From Polyodon spathula (Eukaryota; Chordata; Actinopteri; Acipenseriformes; Polyodontidae), in the NCBI RefSeq assembly GCF_017654505.1, contig NC_054535.1, forward strand, positions 42,700,164-42,764,163: a DNA stretch of 64,000 nt, in the 5' to 3' direction. This document shows positions 12,306-24,587 of this stretch, one piece after another. How positions within the stretch are numbered: the first letter of the stretch is position 1; every line of letters starts with the position of its first letter. Both the position numbers and the translations under genes were made by a program. The notes beneath the pieces are model-generated. The model saw only the letters and a program-made list of their open reading frames with translations, had not been told where the DNA came from and did no database searches.

Positions 12306-14470
12306 GTTTGGACTGAGCTGAGTAGGGTACTTCTCTGGGGTCTACATTTAACATGGTGTAACAAGATGTAGGAACCAATATGTGTGCTGTGTGTTGAATT
12401 TTGTGACACTTCCAAACTCCAGTAAATCAAACTAATACTCTTATTTGGAGATTATTTAATTTTCTAGGAATCAACGTTCACCTTTTATATAATTCTGCCA
12501 GGAAATGTTTTTTTTTTTTTTTTTTCTCTCCCAGTTGGTATATTCGGTTAATTCTGTCTGTTTTATAACAGTCTGTGTATGGTACATCAAGACTCATTTG
12601 TTTCCTGTATAATAAAGAGAAAGCAAGGGAGCCAACTTCCTGAACTACCACATTCCAGTTACAGTATCCAGATTGGCTGGTGCTAATTCACCAATCGGAG
12701 TTCTCCTGCCCTCATGCTGTTGTTATCTTGGGCTGTGTGGTTTTATTTTTTTCCACACACTGGAATACAACATGGAAAGTGCTGGAGGAATGTGATCCCA
12801 ATGCCACATAGACACCAATAACAGCAATCAATATACCACAGCAGGTAAGAGATACTTTTTATATATTGCTACAAAGATGGACTATAACAACACGTTAAAA
12901 TTGCAAAAAAACAAACAAGCAAAAAACTGGATGAGGAAGAAAGACACAAAAGAACAAGCCTCTTCAGTGAAAGGGCTTGGCCAGCAGTTTACAGCAAAAA
13001 ACAAAGGGAGCAGCCCATCATTACATAAATGGGTGGTACAGGTGTAAAGTGTGTCTCTTAACTCCTGAGGATTGGGATGGTAATTATTTTTGCAGAACTG
13101 GTTGCAGATTTATTTTTTCTGAATCTCCACAAACTTGTTTCCTCTCTAACATTAAATAACATGTACTTAAAGTAGTTTGTGGTGTTACTTTTTCATGTTG
13201 CATTTAACGTTTCCAAACATTCCTTTCTTTTGTTGTGTTCATTTTCAATATTTAAGTAGTGAAAGTGCCAGTGAAAGGAACATTTAAAAGCGTACTTTCA
13301 CTTTTAAGGAGTAAAAGACCAGGGAAAGGAAAAGTCGGTAATTCTGGGGTCCAAATTGAAGGACTGGTTCAGAGTTCTCTCTTAACAGTTGGCTGAGGAC
13401 TGTAGAAAGCCCTGTTGTTTTGGGAGAAGGCTGCGATAAGTCAGTTGAGTATTCTTACAACTGCTTCTCCAGACTCCAGGGGATTAAATAGAGAATACTT
13501 AGACCCGGACAGTCATTTGCACTGCAGTTTGAAAGGTAACTGACTAGAAACATATTTGCTTTGAAAGTTCAGTCTTAGGATGTTTGCATCCCAAGCACCA
13601 CAGTTTCAAAACATGGACTTCATCGCAAAATTGAATTGAGGGTCTACAGGTTTTACAACAAAATCCTTAGGTGATTCTTTTTATTTAATTTGTCTTTCCA
13701 CGGGTCCTCCTGCTTAAAAGTGAAGTTGTTGGTTTGTTACTGTGGAGCATGGATATTCTGGGTACACACTCCACTGTGACCTGCCTGTCAGATGTAAAAC
13801 TGAAATTGGAAACAATGTGAATGTAAACGCAGTGTAGAAAGGTGGTACAGCATGCACTCCACACTACCTCTGCCTTAAAAAACTAGAAGTTGAGTGTTGA
13901 CTTTTCCTTGATTTTCTGATTTCTTTTGCCTTGTTGAAATGTAACAGCACAGTTTCTCTTTGCACAAACAAATATCAATTACATTTACGTAGTGTTAATT
14001 GCTTGGCTTGTTTTCTACAAAGGAAATAAAGCACAGTCCTTTTAAAAATCTCACAAACACATGGGCCCATGGGATGTGCAGCCTTGCATGGAGGATATAC
14101 TGTAGATTATGTCTCTTAGTCAATGCAAGGAAGGAAATGTAAAAAGGATACCCGTAGAGTTCTTTTTTCCATTGCTTTTATTTAGTCTGCTATCTGAATT
14201 TCATTGCAGTGTTACAGAACTGCTTCTCACATAATGTTGTTACCCAATTCCTTGAACTTCTGAGTTCTTCAAAATAAACTAGTCTAACTGGAACTACCAA
14301 AATGAAGAGCAAGTTTTTATAAAAAGAAAAATAACTAAAAAAAACAGCAAGTCATTATTAAGAACAACTCTGCTGTGATGTTATGGTTGTAGGATACAAA
14401 ACCTATTTTGGTTTACTACCATAATGCTTGTATATAATTATTGTGGGACATATTCTGTACAGTAACCCTC
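12306..14470. other. Non-coding stretch, nothing supported
   Basis: AT-rich with homopolymer T near 12507-12525. One splice-donor-like CAGCAGGTAAGAG at about 12840 follows a short purine-rich segment whose frames are closed; it could be an untranslated exon of SH3D19, but nothing proves it. Confidence 0.4.
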
Positions 14471-14700
14471 ATAAAAGTGTCCCATTGTAAAAGCTTAGTG
14501 AAGTGTAATAAAGCATGGTGAAGCATAGGTCAGCATTGTAAAGAGTAGAGAGGTGCGGTAAAGCATATTAATAAACATGGCAAACCTGGGTAAGCTATGG
14601 AAAATGAATAGTATAACCAGGAAAAATCATAGTAACTGCAAGAAATACCTTGCAAACAATACAGTGGTAAATTTTAATAAGGGAAATGTGCCTTTTTTAC
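14471..14700. repeat. Dispersed repeat of the 'TAAAGCATGGTAAAC' type, copy 1
   Basis: AAAAGTGTCCCATTGTAAAA, AATAAAGCATGGTGAAGCAT, CATTGTAAAGAGTA and ATAGTATAACCAGG occur in the same order at 57485-57640. Copies are about 70-75% alike by eye. Unclassified. Confidence 0.65.
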
Positions 14701-15375
14701 CATGCAGGGTGTGTTTTTGGAAAGAAAATGTTCTGAGCTTTTTTAAAAATACTAAAAATAAATCAATGGACTAGCTACTGTTATAGCCAGTTTGTTATGT
14801 TTACTGTTGCACATTATGTACTGTGTAGGCCCAAGTCTTTCTACTTTTTGGTATACTTCCCAGCAGTGTTTCTGCAGAGTGTTTTTTTTCCATGATGTAA
14901 AACTGTGTTAACTGCATTGTTTTAATACAATGCAGGATTAGCACTGTTTAATGTATAAGTGATTAGAGGTTTTGACGGATGCTCATTAGAGAAGTGAAGC
15001 AGTACACCCATTATGTAAGCTCAGTAGGCTTTGCAAAGGCTGTGCCAGAGGGCTGATGAAGGTTTTAGTTAAAAAAATCACTGGTAGAATTTATAGTTTC
15101 TGTGAAAATAATGTTAGTACTTATTTTTTATGTGAGAGCAGAAAAGTGGTAATTAGCAGCTGTTAAGGAGCGATGTCGGGGCACTTTAGCGAGAACAAAT
15201 GAGTCATTTTTTCCAGCCTGTTTAAAACCAAAAGCCAGTACAATGTGGCAGCATTTCTTTCCGAATACAGTCTGCAGTGGACATTTTTAAGGGTTTCGGG
15301 GCAGACTATGACTTCCTGATGTTAAATAAGCACACGGCTGGACTTTTAATGATTTTATAGGTTGATTCTTTTGCA
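14701..15375. other. Non-coding stretch, nothing supported
   Basis: No exon or recognisable repeat; ends with the target-site copy of the fold-back element. Confidence 0.5.
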
Positions 15376-16270
15376 GCAGATTGGAGGTATGACACAGGCC
15401 CGGTTTTTGGGATGGAACCGTTTAACAGTCTCACGTTTTGATTGGTCCATGTCTGTCACATGAATATGTCGTCACACGAGTTGAAAAGCTTGCAGGCATT
15501 TTTAACATTACGATCAGAGAGAGAAAGAGAGCGAGAGATCTGCTTTCCACAACCTTTCAATTAAAAATGTGGTATTTTGCTGTACTAATATAACAAACTA
15601 TGGGTCATTATTTTATATGAATTATCATGTTATGCACAAATGTAAGAATTGTTTTTTTTTCTGTAGTGGTGAACTTTTTTCTTTCAAATAGCATATATCT
15701 ATAATCGTTTGCGCAATGTATTTTAATATAAAATATATACACTAGTGCATTTTTGTTACAGGATACATTACATTAGTTTATCTCTAATGTAATCACAGTT
15801 TTAAATATAGACTTCCCCTGTTTTCATTTACGTCCCAGATTCTGGGACGTTTTGCTTTTGATAATGTCTCAAATTCTGGGCCAATTTGGTTTGCAGATGA
15901 TGCTTTTTTATAATGAGATTTGCCATAGCTGGTGGTCTCATCGTACCTCATATCTCCACGACCCCTGGGGCAAGGAACTAGGGAGCACTCTCTTCATGTG
16001 CACATGACTCTCAACTAAAGAAAATCACCAGCCACTGGTTCGTACGCCATCCATCCGCCAGATGGCGGGTGTTACCCCAAAGGTGTTTTATAATGGGATT
16101 TCCCATAGACATTTTTCAGGGTGTTATATCTATACGTGTCATCATGCTGAAAGTGTGAACATTTGTTGAAAATGTAGCATTTGAAAACGGATGGCTCCCT
16201 GTGAAAGAGGGGCCCCAGACATGACCCTAGGAAGTTGAACCCGGGTTCTAGGCCGGGGTTTTTCAACCCT

Positions 16271-16605
16271 GCCATAAACATGAATGAGGCTGAACACCTG
16301 ACACCTTAAAAATATTTTTTGCAAAGAATTGGTAGAAATTCATGGCATGTTACATTCAGACTGGTCCCCTGAGTCTAGAACCCTTCGAATGGTGGTTGTA
16401 GGTGCTCTAGTTCGAGAGATATGACTGAAAATGTGTTTTTTAACACTGCCATAGACATGAATGGGGCTGAACACCCTGACTTTTTTTTTTTTTTGCAAAG
16501 AATTGCTACAAAACTGGGTATGTTACATTCAGTCTGGTCCCCTGAGTCTAGAACCATTGGTTGTTCTAGGTGCTTCTGTTCCAGAAATATGCACTAAAAG
16601 TGATG
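16271..16605. repeat. Tandem duplication (~175 bp unit) in the core of the fold-back element
   Basis: GCCATAAACATGAATGAGGC, GCAAAGAATTG, CATGTTACATTCAG and TGGTCCCCTGAGTCTAGAAC (16271-16443) repeat as GCCATAGACATGAATGGGGC ... CTGGTCCCCTGAGTCTAGAAC (16448-16600). Confidence 0.8.
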
Positions 16606-16609
16606 GCTA

Positions 16610-16702
16610 GGTGTGTGTGTGCAGGGGTTGCTTAGTGGTGTGTAGTGTGCAAGGGCTACATAGTGGTGTGTGCATGCAGGGGTTGCATGGTGGTGTGTGC
16701 TT
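16610..16702. repeat. Short tandem repeat, three ~30-bp units
   Basis: Units on the pattern GTGTGTGCAGGGGTTGCTTAGTGG, all within the fold-back core. Confidence 0.75.
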
Positions 16703-16754
16703 AGAAAGTCAGCTGTGAGCTGAGTCCCAAAAACTGGGCTGAATTCGAAAATTA

Positions 16755-16905
16755 TCTAAAAACCAAAACGGACCAGAATTTGTGACATTTTGTGAAAAAC
16801 AAAGTGGCCCAGAATTTGGGACGTTATCTGAAAAGCAAAGCGGCCCAGAATTTGGGACGTTATCTGAAAAGCAAAGCGGCCCACAATTTGGGACGTAAAT
16901 GAAAA
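16755..16905. repeat. Subterminal ~43-bp tandem repeats in the right arm of the fold-back element
   Basis: AGAATTTGGGACGTTATCTG followed by AAAAGCAAAGCGGCCC is repeated about three times. The left arm holds about two diverged inverted copies (15830-15893). Subterminal repeats are often transposase-binding sites; that role is inference. Confidence 0.75.
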
Positions 16906-17343
16906 CAGGAGCATATTTAAAACTGTGATTACATTTGAGATAAACTAATGTATCCTGTAACAAAACTGCAGTAGTGTATATATTTGATTTTAAAATACAT
17001 CGTGCAAACGATTATAGATATATGCTGTTTGAAAGAAAAAAAGTACACCACTACAGAAAAAAAACAATTCTTACGTTTGTGCATAACACGACAATTCATA
17101 TAAAGTAATGACCCATAGTTTGTTATATTAGTACAGCAAAATACCACATTATATTTTAATTGAAAGGTTGTGAAAAGCAGATCTCTCGCTCTCTTTCTCT
17201 CTCTGATCGTAATGTTAAAAATGCCTGCAAGCTTTTCCACTCATGTGACGACATATTCATGTGACAGACATGGACCAATCAAAACGTAAGACTCTTAAAC
17301 GGTTCCATCCCAAAACCTGGCCTGTGTCATACCTCGCAGATTG

Positions 17344-18120
17344 ATTTATAGACATTTGTTTGAACAATACTCACACCATAGTTCTCATACCAATTTAACG
17401 TTTATTTACAGAGAATGCCATTGCCATTGGATACATTCAATGGGAGTTTGTGGGTAACCAAATCAATAAAAAAAATTAAAAAAACGTTTTATTATTTTAA
17501 TAGTTATTTCTATTTTTTGAAAGTCTCCTTTTCGCATTGGATCTAAGCAATGAAACTGGAGATCAGAGACATTCAATCTTTTCGTTAAACCTTTTTGGAT
17601 CTGAATCAAATTCAGTGTAGAATGGAATGTATGGAAGAGAAAGTCAAAATAGTGCTTTACAAACCTCTCCCTAGACCTCATGCTGTATTTCAACATTTCC
17701 AAGTCAATGCAACTTGAAACCAGATTGTTTAAACCGATAACTGACAACTGCATACATTGCTGACCTATTTGTTGTTCGAATTAAGCTATGTTTTTATTTT
17801 TATTTATTTATTTTTTTTACATATTATCCACGTAGTGCTATACAAATCGATTTATTAAGAATGAGCTCTCGTTTTAAACTGTTTCTGTAGAACACTAACA
17901 TTTCATAACATGGACATATAGTTTTGCTATAACCTACATGTTTTACCAATCCAAAGTTATTATACTGTAGGAACATAACAGGTTTATAGGATTCAGCATA
18001 TAGGCCTGTCTGGAGGCAGCTGGCCTACCAGAAAGATAAGGAGTGTAGCCTTTTATTCTTTGTGTTTTATACTTATTTTTTAATTGTAATGAATCTTTAA
18101 AATTGTAATATGAGGTAAAA
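17344..18120. other. Non-coding stretch, nothing supported
   Basis: AT-rich. A minus-strand frame at 17463-17753 has no recognisable similarity and is probably chance. Confidence 0.5.
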
Positions 18121-18123
18121 GAG

Positions 18124-18215
18124 AGTGAGCTTAGCTCAGTAACCATGGCTACACCGATAAGTGAGGCATACAGGCTCACCCAAGTTTGACTCCCTAGAAT
18201 TGCCAGGTGCTTTGG
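18124..18215 (+). repeat. Possible tRNA-derived SINE head
   Basis: GAGCTTAGCTCAGT resembles a pol III A box (TRGCNNAGYNGG), and about 50 bp downstream CAAGTTTGACTCCC resembles a B box (GGTTCRANNCC). Spacing fits a tRNA-like promoter. No clear cloverleaf or 3' tail was established. Confidence 0.35.
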
Positions 18216-19840
18216 CTAATTCAGTATAGTTATTGTGAACAGTGAGAGATATGGTAAGTTTGGAAATCTTCAAGGGCAACCAAGTGTCTGTCTTTGTTTT
18301 CGAGTGAGTTTGCACAGTTAGTCAGAGAAAAGGAAGAGCAGGCATAACATCTTGAGTGGAAACGCTGCTATCAACATCTAGCAAGCAAAATCATAAAAAA
18401 GGAGCTTGCATATAACATCTATAACCAACAGCTCCATCTTTAACCAACAGCTTTTAATAACTGGACTGCAACACTGCTAATACCGTCCAGCATATCCCCA
18501 CATACATAATTTGTCACAGGAAGACAGAATGTAACATTTTAAACTGTAAGCCCTGAATAGCATCAAGAAAACACCCAATAATTAATAAACTTGAAGAAGA
18601 CTAAACTGTTGTTTAAAGGACATCTAAAGAACAAAGAACTGCACTACCTGGGAACGTCATTAAAGAAGAGGACAGCTAATGATTTAAAGACTGGACTGAA
18701 TTGATCTACCGGGAATGGTCAATTTTATTGGAAGAGTTTGTGTTTTGTTGTAAGACTGAAAGGGGACACCACTCTACAAGACGTCGCACATGCTCAACAC
18801 CTCATCAGCTCTGCGAAACAAACTGAGTATTCCCAATTAAACAAAAAAAATAGAAAGGGATACAGAAACTATACTTGGACAATTAAATTTATATTTGCAG
18901 AAATGTTGATGGTGCTGTAATGTAAAAAGGGTGTGTATTATAGTTTGTTTTCTTACAAAAAGAAAGGCTAGTTTTAATCTTCCATGAAAGTGAACAGCTG
19001 GAATTGCAAGGTGATCTATGAACTTGAATCATTTTGTTTGCTTTAACCACTTAAGGAAAGGTCTGTTAGCTTTTCACACAAAGCCTCTAGTTGATAAAAA
19101 AAAAAAAGCCCATGTCCATAATTCCTTCCAATATAATAAGTTTAATTAAAAAGCATTTTTATATATCAATGCAGCCAGATTGATTTTATTGTATAAAGTA
19201 CATTTAGTACTTGTTTTATAGACTTATCACAATGTATTGTGCTTTGTTTTTCAGCTCAGGCAGAGGGTAATTCCCTAGTGCCATGTTTGCCTTAGTCAGT
19301 CCAGAAGTATATTTGTTTACTACCTTTGTGAAAGAGCTACTGAATGCATTAGGTTTCAAACTGTGCTCAGAATGCATTACTTTATCTTAATGTACATATT
19401 GCAGTGTTGTATTTTTCACTGTAATCCTGTTTTTGATATTTGTTCTCTAATATCATGACAACGCTGCTGTTTTTCTATTCCCACTATAGCCATTTTCATC
19501 GGTGTTGCAGGAGACGTTCATCAGAGAAATTATTTTTCTCACTTCTAACATTTCTGAGTGAAAGTTAAATCAAAATAGCAAAACAAACAAAATGGATACA
19601 AATTGTAAATCTGTACGAGATATGATTTCAGGGGAAAGTACTTTTATCACATGTATGTCACTCAACATGGGGGTAGATACTAGGCAGCTTTTAGGTCTGT
19701 GTTATTTCGTTGTTTTATGATGCTTTTTGATCAAACTTCAGGTTTTAGGAGGACACCCTGCCACAAACACACAACTACATCAGTAAAAGTTTCAAAACCC
19801 TGTGTTTGATTAACTGCCACCACAAAACAGAGCAGCAACA
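18216..19840. other. Non-coding stretch, nothing supported
   Basis: AT-rich sequence; could include the body of the SINE candidate. No exon recognised. Confidence 0.5.
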
Positions 19841-19992
19841 CAGATGATGTTTTTTTTTTTTTTTTATTGAACCCCCCCTCCCCTAGTTGTGTAACTGTTT
19901 ATAAGATGTTGCAAACAGCAGCTCAGCCTTAAGATCTTTCAAAAGTTGTCCAGATGTTACAGAACAGATTAATAACAACTGCAGTTGAGCAC

Positions 19993-20001
19993 GCTTTAAC
20001 T

Positions 20002-20039
<38 letters not shown>
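19993..20039. repeat. Poly-T tract
   Basis: About 36 uninterrupted T ending just before CCCATTAGCG; a shorter poly-T lies at 19852-19865. Confidence 0.9.
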
Positions 20040-21466
20040 CCCATTAGCGTTGCAGATTAAGTATTTTGCTCCACAGCCCTTTGGCACAGTTTCTCTCTGG
20101 GATTATGGCTATAAAACTGCCTAGAAAATAATATTTGGCAGATCAAATGTAACTTTTTTAATGCACGGAATATTGTTTCATTTAAGATAACTGTGTTGCA
20201 GAACGTTGGCTCACTGTGATTAGTAACTCGTTTTGCAGAGGATCCCCAGGGTGATGACTAAGGATCTGGAAGAGGCCAAACTTCCTTTATGACTAAGTCA
20301 TGGAGAATATATGTGCAGTCAGCTTTATTTATATGTGTGTGCGGGCTGGAGCTAGTCTGTGTAGCTCTTACCAAACTAGTTGTGTACGTTGTTTTTACCA
20401 GCTGGGTTTCAATGGGTTGATGTGCATTGCACGTATCATCTGTCTTCTCTGCATCAGGATTTGTCTTGCGTGCAAGCCAAGTTTACTTTAAACCACCCTG
20501 GTTTTACCTCATAAAGAAGGTAGGCTTTTTAAAAGCATTTCTTTGTATGTACCAACATTGTTAAAGTAAGCTTAGAGAAAATATATGCTGGTTGTCATGC
20601 ATCAAGCATCCAATGTAAGCTCTGTGGTGCATGCAGTCCTGCATCAGAATTAAGTTTCTTAAAAAATATAAGTGGCATATAAATGGAATCTGCCAAATGG
20701 ATAGCAGGATTTATATCTGCATTTAAGTTAAATATATGTTCACTTCTTGGCAAAGAACAAAACTGTCAAAGCGATCTTTAACTTCAGTTTATTTAATGTA
20801 TCTATTTTTCTGGCAACTTATCGGTTCATATAGCCTACTTCTTCAATCCAGGACTGTCCTCAGTTTCTGTCCCTGCATGCAGAAGGATTAACAGTGGTCT
20901 CCTGGGATGTTTGCCATTACTTGATGATAGAATGTATGTCCATCAATGAATTTATTTAATGAATGTATTTAATTGATAGTTTAGAATTTTGTCTAAGTTG
21001 ATTAGTTCTGTTATTAAAAATATTTTATTGACATGTTACATGATTGCAGAGTTACTATGAACACACATCATACACGCGCAAACACAAGGAATGTTTAATC
21101 AGCAGCATTTTATTTAGTACACAAATATTAAACAGAAATGACAATAGCAGACATTCAATCTCTGAGTCTTCAAAGTCACAGCTCTCATCCTGCCTTAAAA
21201 GGAGCTAGCAGGACCAGTGAAATATGACACTGCTTACACACACAAACACACACAGCAGGCTGTGACAGCTGGAAGCAGGAAAATGGACTAAACCTACAAG
21301 TAAACCTTATAAAAGAATACACATAATAGGATATTGTATGTTGCATAATTGGAGATGACCTGTGCAACGTTGCTGTAAACCATTCTGTTCACATTTGTGT
21401 TGGCCTGGTTTGTTTGTTTGTTTGTAAGCACAGATGTTGGGCGATTCAGAAAGGCATAAAATAAAA
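20040..21466. other. Non-coding stretch, nothing supported
   Basis: No exon or classified repeat. A ~60-residue plus-strand frame at 20300-20491 is Cys-rich but lacks splice or homology support. Confidence 0.5.
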
Positions 21467-21641
21467 TACCGTAAAAACCTGTGTTTAAGTCTCACCGGTG
21501 TATAAGCCCCCCCCCCCCTTTATTGAGACAGCAATTTCAGGATAAAGCCTATAGGTCACAACGGTGTATAAGTTGTTCTCCCCCTTTTTAGGACCCCCTA
21601 AAATTCATAGAAAATAGACTTATACAAAGGTTTTTACAGTA
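21467..21641. mobile_element. Small MITE (175 bp) with TA flanks
   Basis: TACCGTAAAAACCTGTGTTTA at the left pairs with ATACAAAGGTTTTTACAGTA at the right, with an internal direct motif CGGTGTATAAG (twice). TA at both tips suits a Tc1/mariner-mobilised MITE. Confidence 0.7.
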
Positions 21642-21923
21642 GTTGATTTTTACATTGACGCATCAGCGTCCTTGGCATTCTGCTCTTAGCTGTAATTATT
21701 TGTACTCTGCTGGTGGGCCAAAAATAAGCACAAACATCTGAAATTTGACACTTGTTTTTACCAGAGAGCAAGATTAAACACAGCATTTTTGTTTTTCCAA
21801 TATTTTCAGCCAAAATGTTATGCAACTGCTCTATAAGGTTAATTGGAGGTCAGCCATTCGCATTTTGTTTCCTCATCAATACGTTCTGCACAATAAGAGA
21901 ACATAGTTGTACCATTTAACATA

Positions 21924-21978
21924 CCCCCCCCCCCCCCCCACACACACACACACAAAACCACATGTTAAGTGAAGGGCC

Positions 21979-22013
<35 letters not shown>
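21924..22013. repeat. Microsatellites: C-run/(CA)n and (TA)n(GA)n
   Basis: An 18-base C run with CA repeats (21924-21955), then TATATATA and about 28 bp of GA (21979-22013). The GA repeat replaces the expected left end of the following LTR. Confidence 0.95.
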
Positions 22014-22014
<1 letters not shown>

Positions 22015-22431
22015 TCAAGCCAGGACAGACTGGAGGTTTTAAGCACTTTTGTGCAATTTTAGTATTTACAAAAATAAATAAAATGAAAATAAACACCTAG
22101 CTCTTTTTGAGCACTAACTAAACTCAAACTGGAACTCTCAGCTAATAACCGGACAGCTAGGCTGTTTACCGGCTAAAACAAAACACACAGGTTTACAAAT
22201 ACGTTTCACAACAACAAGACTTCACACAGTCTGGCTCTTAACATAGCAGCCCTGATGAGACTGACTGCCCTCTTTAAATACCCTGCACCTAGCTCTAATT
22301 TACAATGATAGCCAGGTGCAGGGGATAATTAATAATAAAACAATAATACAATTATAATTAAACAGTTAAACAAAAAATAAACATATGTTTTTATGCAGGG
22401 AGGATTTTAACCCTTTCACTGCTGTGTTACA

Positions 22432-23134
22432 CATCCTCCCCCTGCAACACTGATCAACCATTCCAAAGCCACCTCCCCCCTTTGAAGTCTGGCGCTCACA
22501 GGAAGGGACCGCGATCCGGCGAGGAGAGACCCAAACGGCTTGCCAGGGGCGCCTGACTCGTAGGCCGGTAACCTGGACAGTGTAGCGTCAGATAGAGGTG
22601 TGAGCCATTGGACCGGCGCAGCGACGTCTGAGACTCCAGGGGGAACACAACGGGAGGAAGAGGGAACGCCAGTGACATCACACGACCGTGTTGTGACGTC
22701 TGAGGTTTCAGGGGGAGCTGAGCAAGGGACCAGGTGAGCAACTGTGCCTGGTGGTGACCCAACCTGGGCAGACTGCTTTGCAGGGTGGAGATCGGGGCTG
22801 TGGTGGAGCTGGGCTCCTCTTCCTCCTACAGCTGCAGGGCTCAGGCACTGCCGGTTCTAGAACCGGGGCAGTCGGCTCCGGTCCCGGCGCAGGTACCTGT
22901 GGTGCTGGCTTAGAAGCAGGCAGCTCCAGTTCTAGTGCCAGCAACTCTGGCTCTGGTGTAGGCACACTCTTGCTGTGTTGCAGACCACACCACCTTCTGA
23001 ATCACCAGCTCCAGCTGTGACATGGGAAACTCCAGTTCCCGTGTGGGCAACCCCCGCTCTCGTCAGATCAGATCCGTCATGTCCATTTTAATTTTCTCTG
23101 GGTCGTAGGGGTGCCCACACACGCTGCCACCATA
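22432..23134 (-). pseudogene. Internal remnant of the LTR element (Pro/Glu-rich frames)
   Basis: Minus-strand frames at 22708-22965 (Pro/Glu/Leu repeats such as PAPGPEPTAPVLEPAVPEP) and 22496-22762 have gag-like low complexity. No RT, protease or integrase motif. Probably all that remains of gag plus a spacer. Confidence 0.45.
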
Positions 23135-23229
23135 TGTGATTGAGCTGCACTCTTTCACATTCATTGCCCCTTTTAAATAGACCCAGGGCACACAGACTGG
23201 AGGTTTTAAGCACTTTTGTGCAACTTTAA

Positions 23230-23587
23230 CCCTTTGTAGTCCAATTTATTTTCACACGCGCTGTTTATTTTACACACGCTTTTTAAAATATTTATTTTTC
23301 CGAGTAATACAGGTTTAAAAGGCATTGAATCACAAAAGGACATTCAGTACTGTATCTACAGCCAAGCCCCACCCCTTTTTTGCTGTATTTTTCACATACC
23401 TCTTTATAGACTGATAAATCGTAGTGGATGAGATATGACCTTTTTTTCGATTCCATTTGGCTCCTATCGGTGTCACTCAGCCATTGAAAGGTTTTCTCTG
23501 CTTTTTCCGGAGAAAAAACGACTAGAGACCTGTGCGTTACGTCTTTTTGATGATGTCGGACCTGGTCTGACATAGGACTGCAAAAGG
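23230..23587. mobile_element. piggyBac-like MITE flanked by TTAA
   Basis: CCCTTTGTAGTCC at the left and GGACTGCAAAAGG at the right are inverted copies, flanked by TTAA at 23226-23229 and 23588-23591, the signature target of piggyBac-type transposons. Removing it restores continuity with the other LTR copy (ACTTTAA|TATTTAC versus ATTTTAGTATTTAC). At 358 bp it contains a 93-codon minus-strand frame (23292-23573) that may be a decayed or chance coding piece. Confidence 0.85.
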
Positions 23588-24024
23588 TTAATATTTACAA
23601 AAATAAATAAAATGAAAATAAATAAAATGAAAATAAACACCTAGCTCTTTTTGAGCACTAACTAAACACAAACTGGAACTCTCAGCTAATAACCGAACAA
23701 AGTAAAGGCTGTTTACTGGCTAAAAACAAAACACACAGGATTACAAATAAATTTCATAACAACAAGACTTCACACAGTAACTTTGAGGACTACGACAAAC
23801 AGTCATGCTCTCGTTAAATAACCTGGACCTGGCTCTAATTTACAGTGATAGCCAGTTGCAGGGGATAATTAATAATAAATAAATAATACAATTATAATTA
23901 AACAATTAAACAAACAATTAAACATACTCCTTTATGCAGGGAGGATTTTAACCCCCTCCCTGCTGTGTTACAATATATAGAGCCCTGCCTGTAAATAAAG
24001 TGTTGTGGTTATGTGTTTTGGTGG

Positions 24025-24378
24025 TGGTTAGCAGGGATGGGGTTAATTTGCCCAGCCTGGTAAATTTAGAGTGAAAACGGCTGAGCAGGTCCAACCCTTT
24101 AGTTAGAGAAAAACACAAGTTCAGTTGGTGCTCACAGTTGAAGTAAGGCTTTTGTTTGTTTTTGTTTTACTGTGTGTAATTAATAAAAGTGCACTAAAGT
24201 GCTTAAACTTACAGTTTTTGTCTGGTCATATACTTTAAAGGGCACCAACCCAGCCCTGGATGGGGGCGATATACCAGGACACAAACTGTAAGTTTAAGCT
24301 TTTGTGCACTTTTATTATTTACAAACAGTAAAACAAAAACAAACAAAACAAAAGCCTAACTCCAATTGGGAGCATTAA
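24025..24378. repeat. Two LTR fragments in inverted (head-to-head) arrangement
   Basis: 24030-24258 reads as a plus-strand LTR (AGCAGGGATGGGGTTAATTT box, AATTAATAAAAGTGCAC polyadenylation region). 24283-24378 is the inverted copy of 24133-24230 (AAACTGTAAGTTTAAGC, TTTTATTATTTACAAACAGT, CAAAAGCCTAACTCC). The pair gives a ~95-bp stem with a ~55-bp loop. Confidence 0.65.
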
Positions 24379-24401
24379 CTAAACTTTTGTTTCCCAAACT
24401 A

Positions 24402-24587
24402 ATTATTTTCTGTTTTGTATTTGTAATTAATTTAGAACAATTTGTAGATTTTATTTTTCACTTTGACGTTATTGACTTTTTTTGTGTTGATCAGTGGCAA
24501 AAACGCCTAATTAAATCCATTTTGATTCCATGTTGTAACACAATAAAATGTGGAAAAGTCCAAGGGGGGTGAATACTTTTGAGAGCC

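Larger units (their letters stand above)
15384..17335. mobile_element. Fold-back transposable element, ~0.5-kb inverted arms, 8-bp target duplication
   Basis: Left end GAGGTATGACACAGGCC and right end GGCCTGTGTCATACCTC are exact inverted copies at the tips. Pairing runs inward to about 15890 and 16830, including GATTGGTCCATGTCTGTCAC / GTGACAGACATGGACCAATC. Both sides are flanked by GCAGATTG (15376-15383, 17336-17343), a perfect 8-bp duplication, which points to a hAT- or P-like integration; the superfamily is inference. The middle (about 15895-16830) carries tandem repeats and no transposase. Length 1952 bp. The low divergence of the arms suggests a fairly recent insertion. Confidence 0.85.
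22014..23972 (-). mobile_element. Non-autonomous LTR retroelement with both LTRs, minus orientation
   Basis: Left LTR (about 22014-22431) and right LTR (23135-23972, interrupted by a MITE) share long blocks: GACTGGAGGTTTTAAGCACT, TAGCTCTTTTTGAGCACTAA and GCAGGGAGGATTTTAACCC. The internal part is only about 0.7 kb. On the minus strand TGGTGGCAGCG directly follows the right LTR (primer-binding-site position) and a purine tract, GCAGGGGGAGGATG, precedes the left LTR, so the right LTR is the 5' LTR. The start MDMTDLI soon meets a stop; no pol domain was found. Confidence 0.85.

Noticed and set aside
16929..17240. 103-codon minus-strand frame in the fold-back right arm
   Set aside because: Lies in the inverted arm; no domain, and its inverted counterpart in the left arm is not kept open in a matching way. 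Treated as non-coding.
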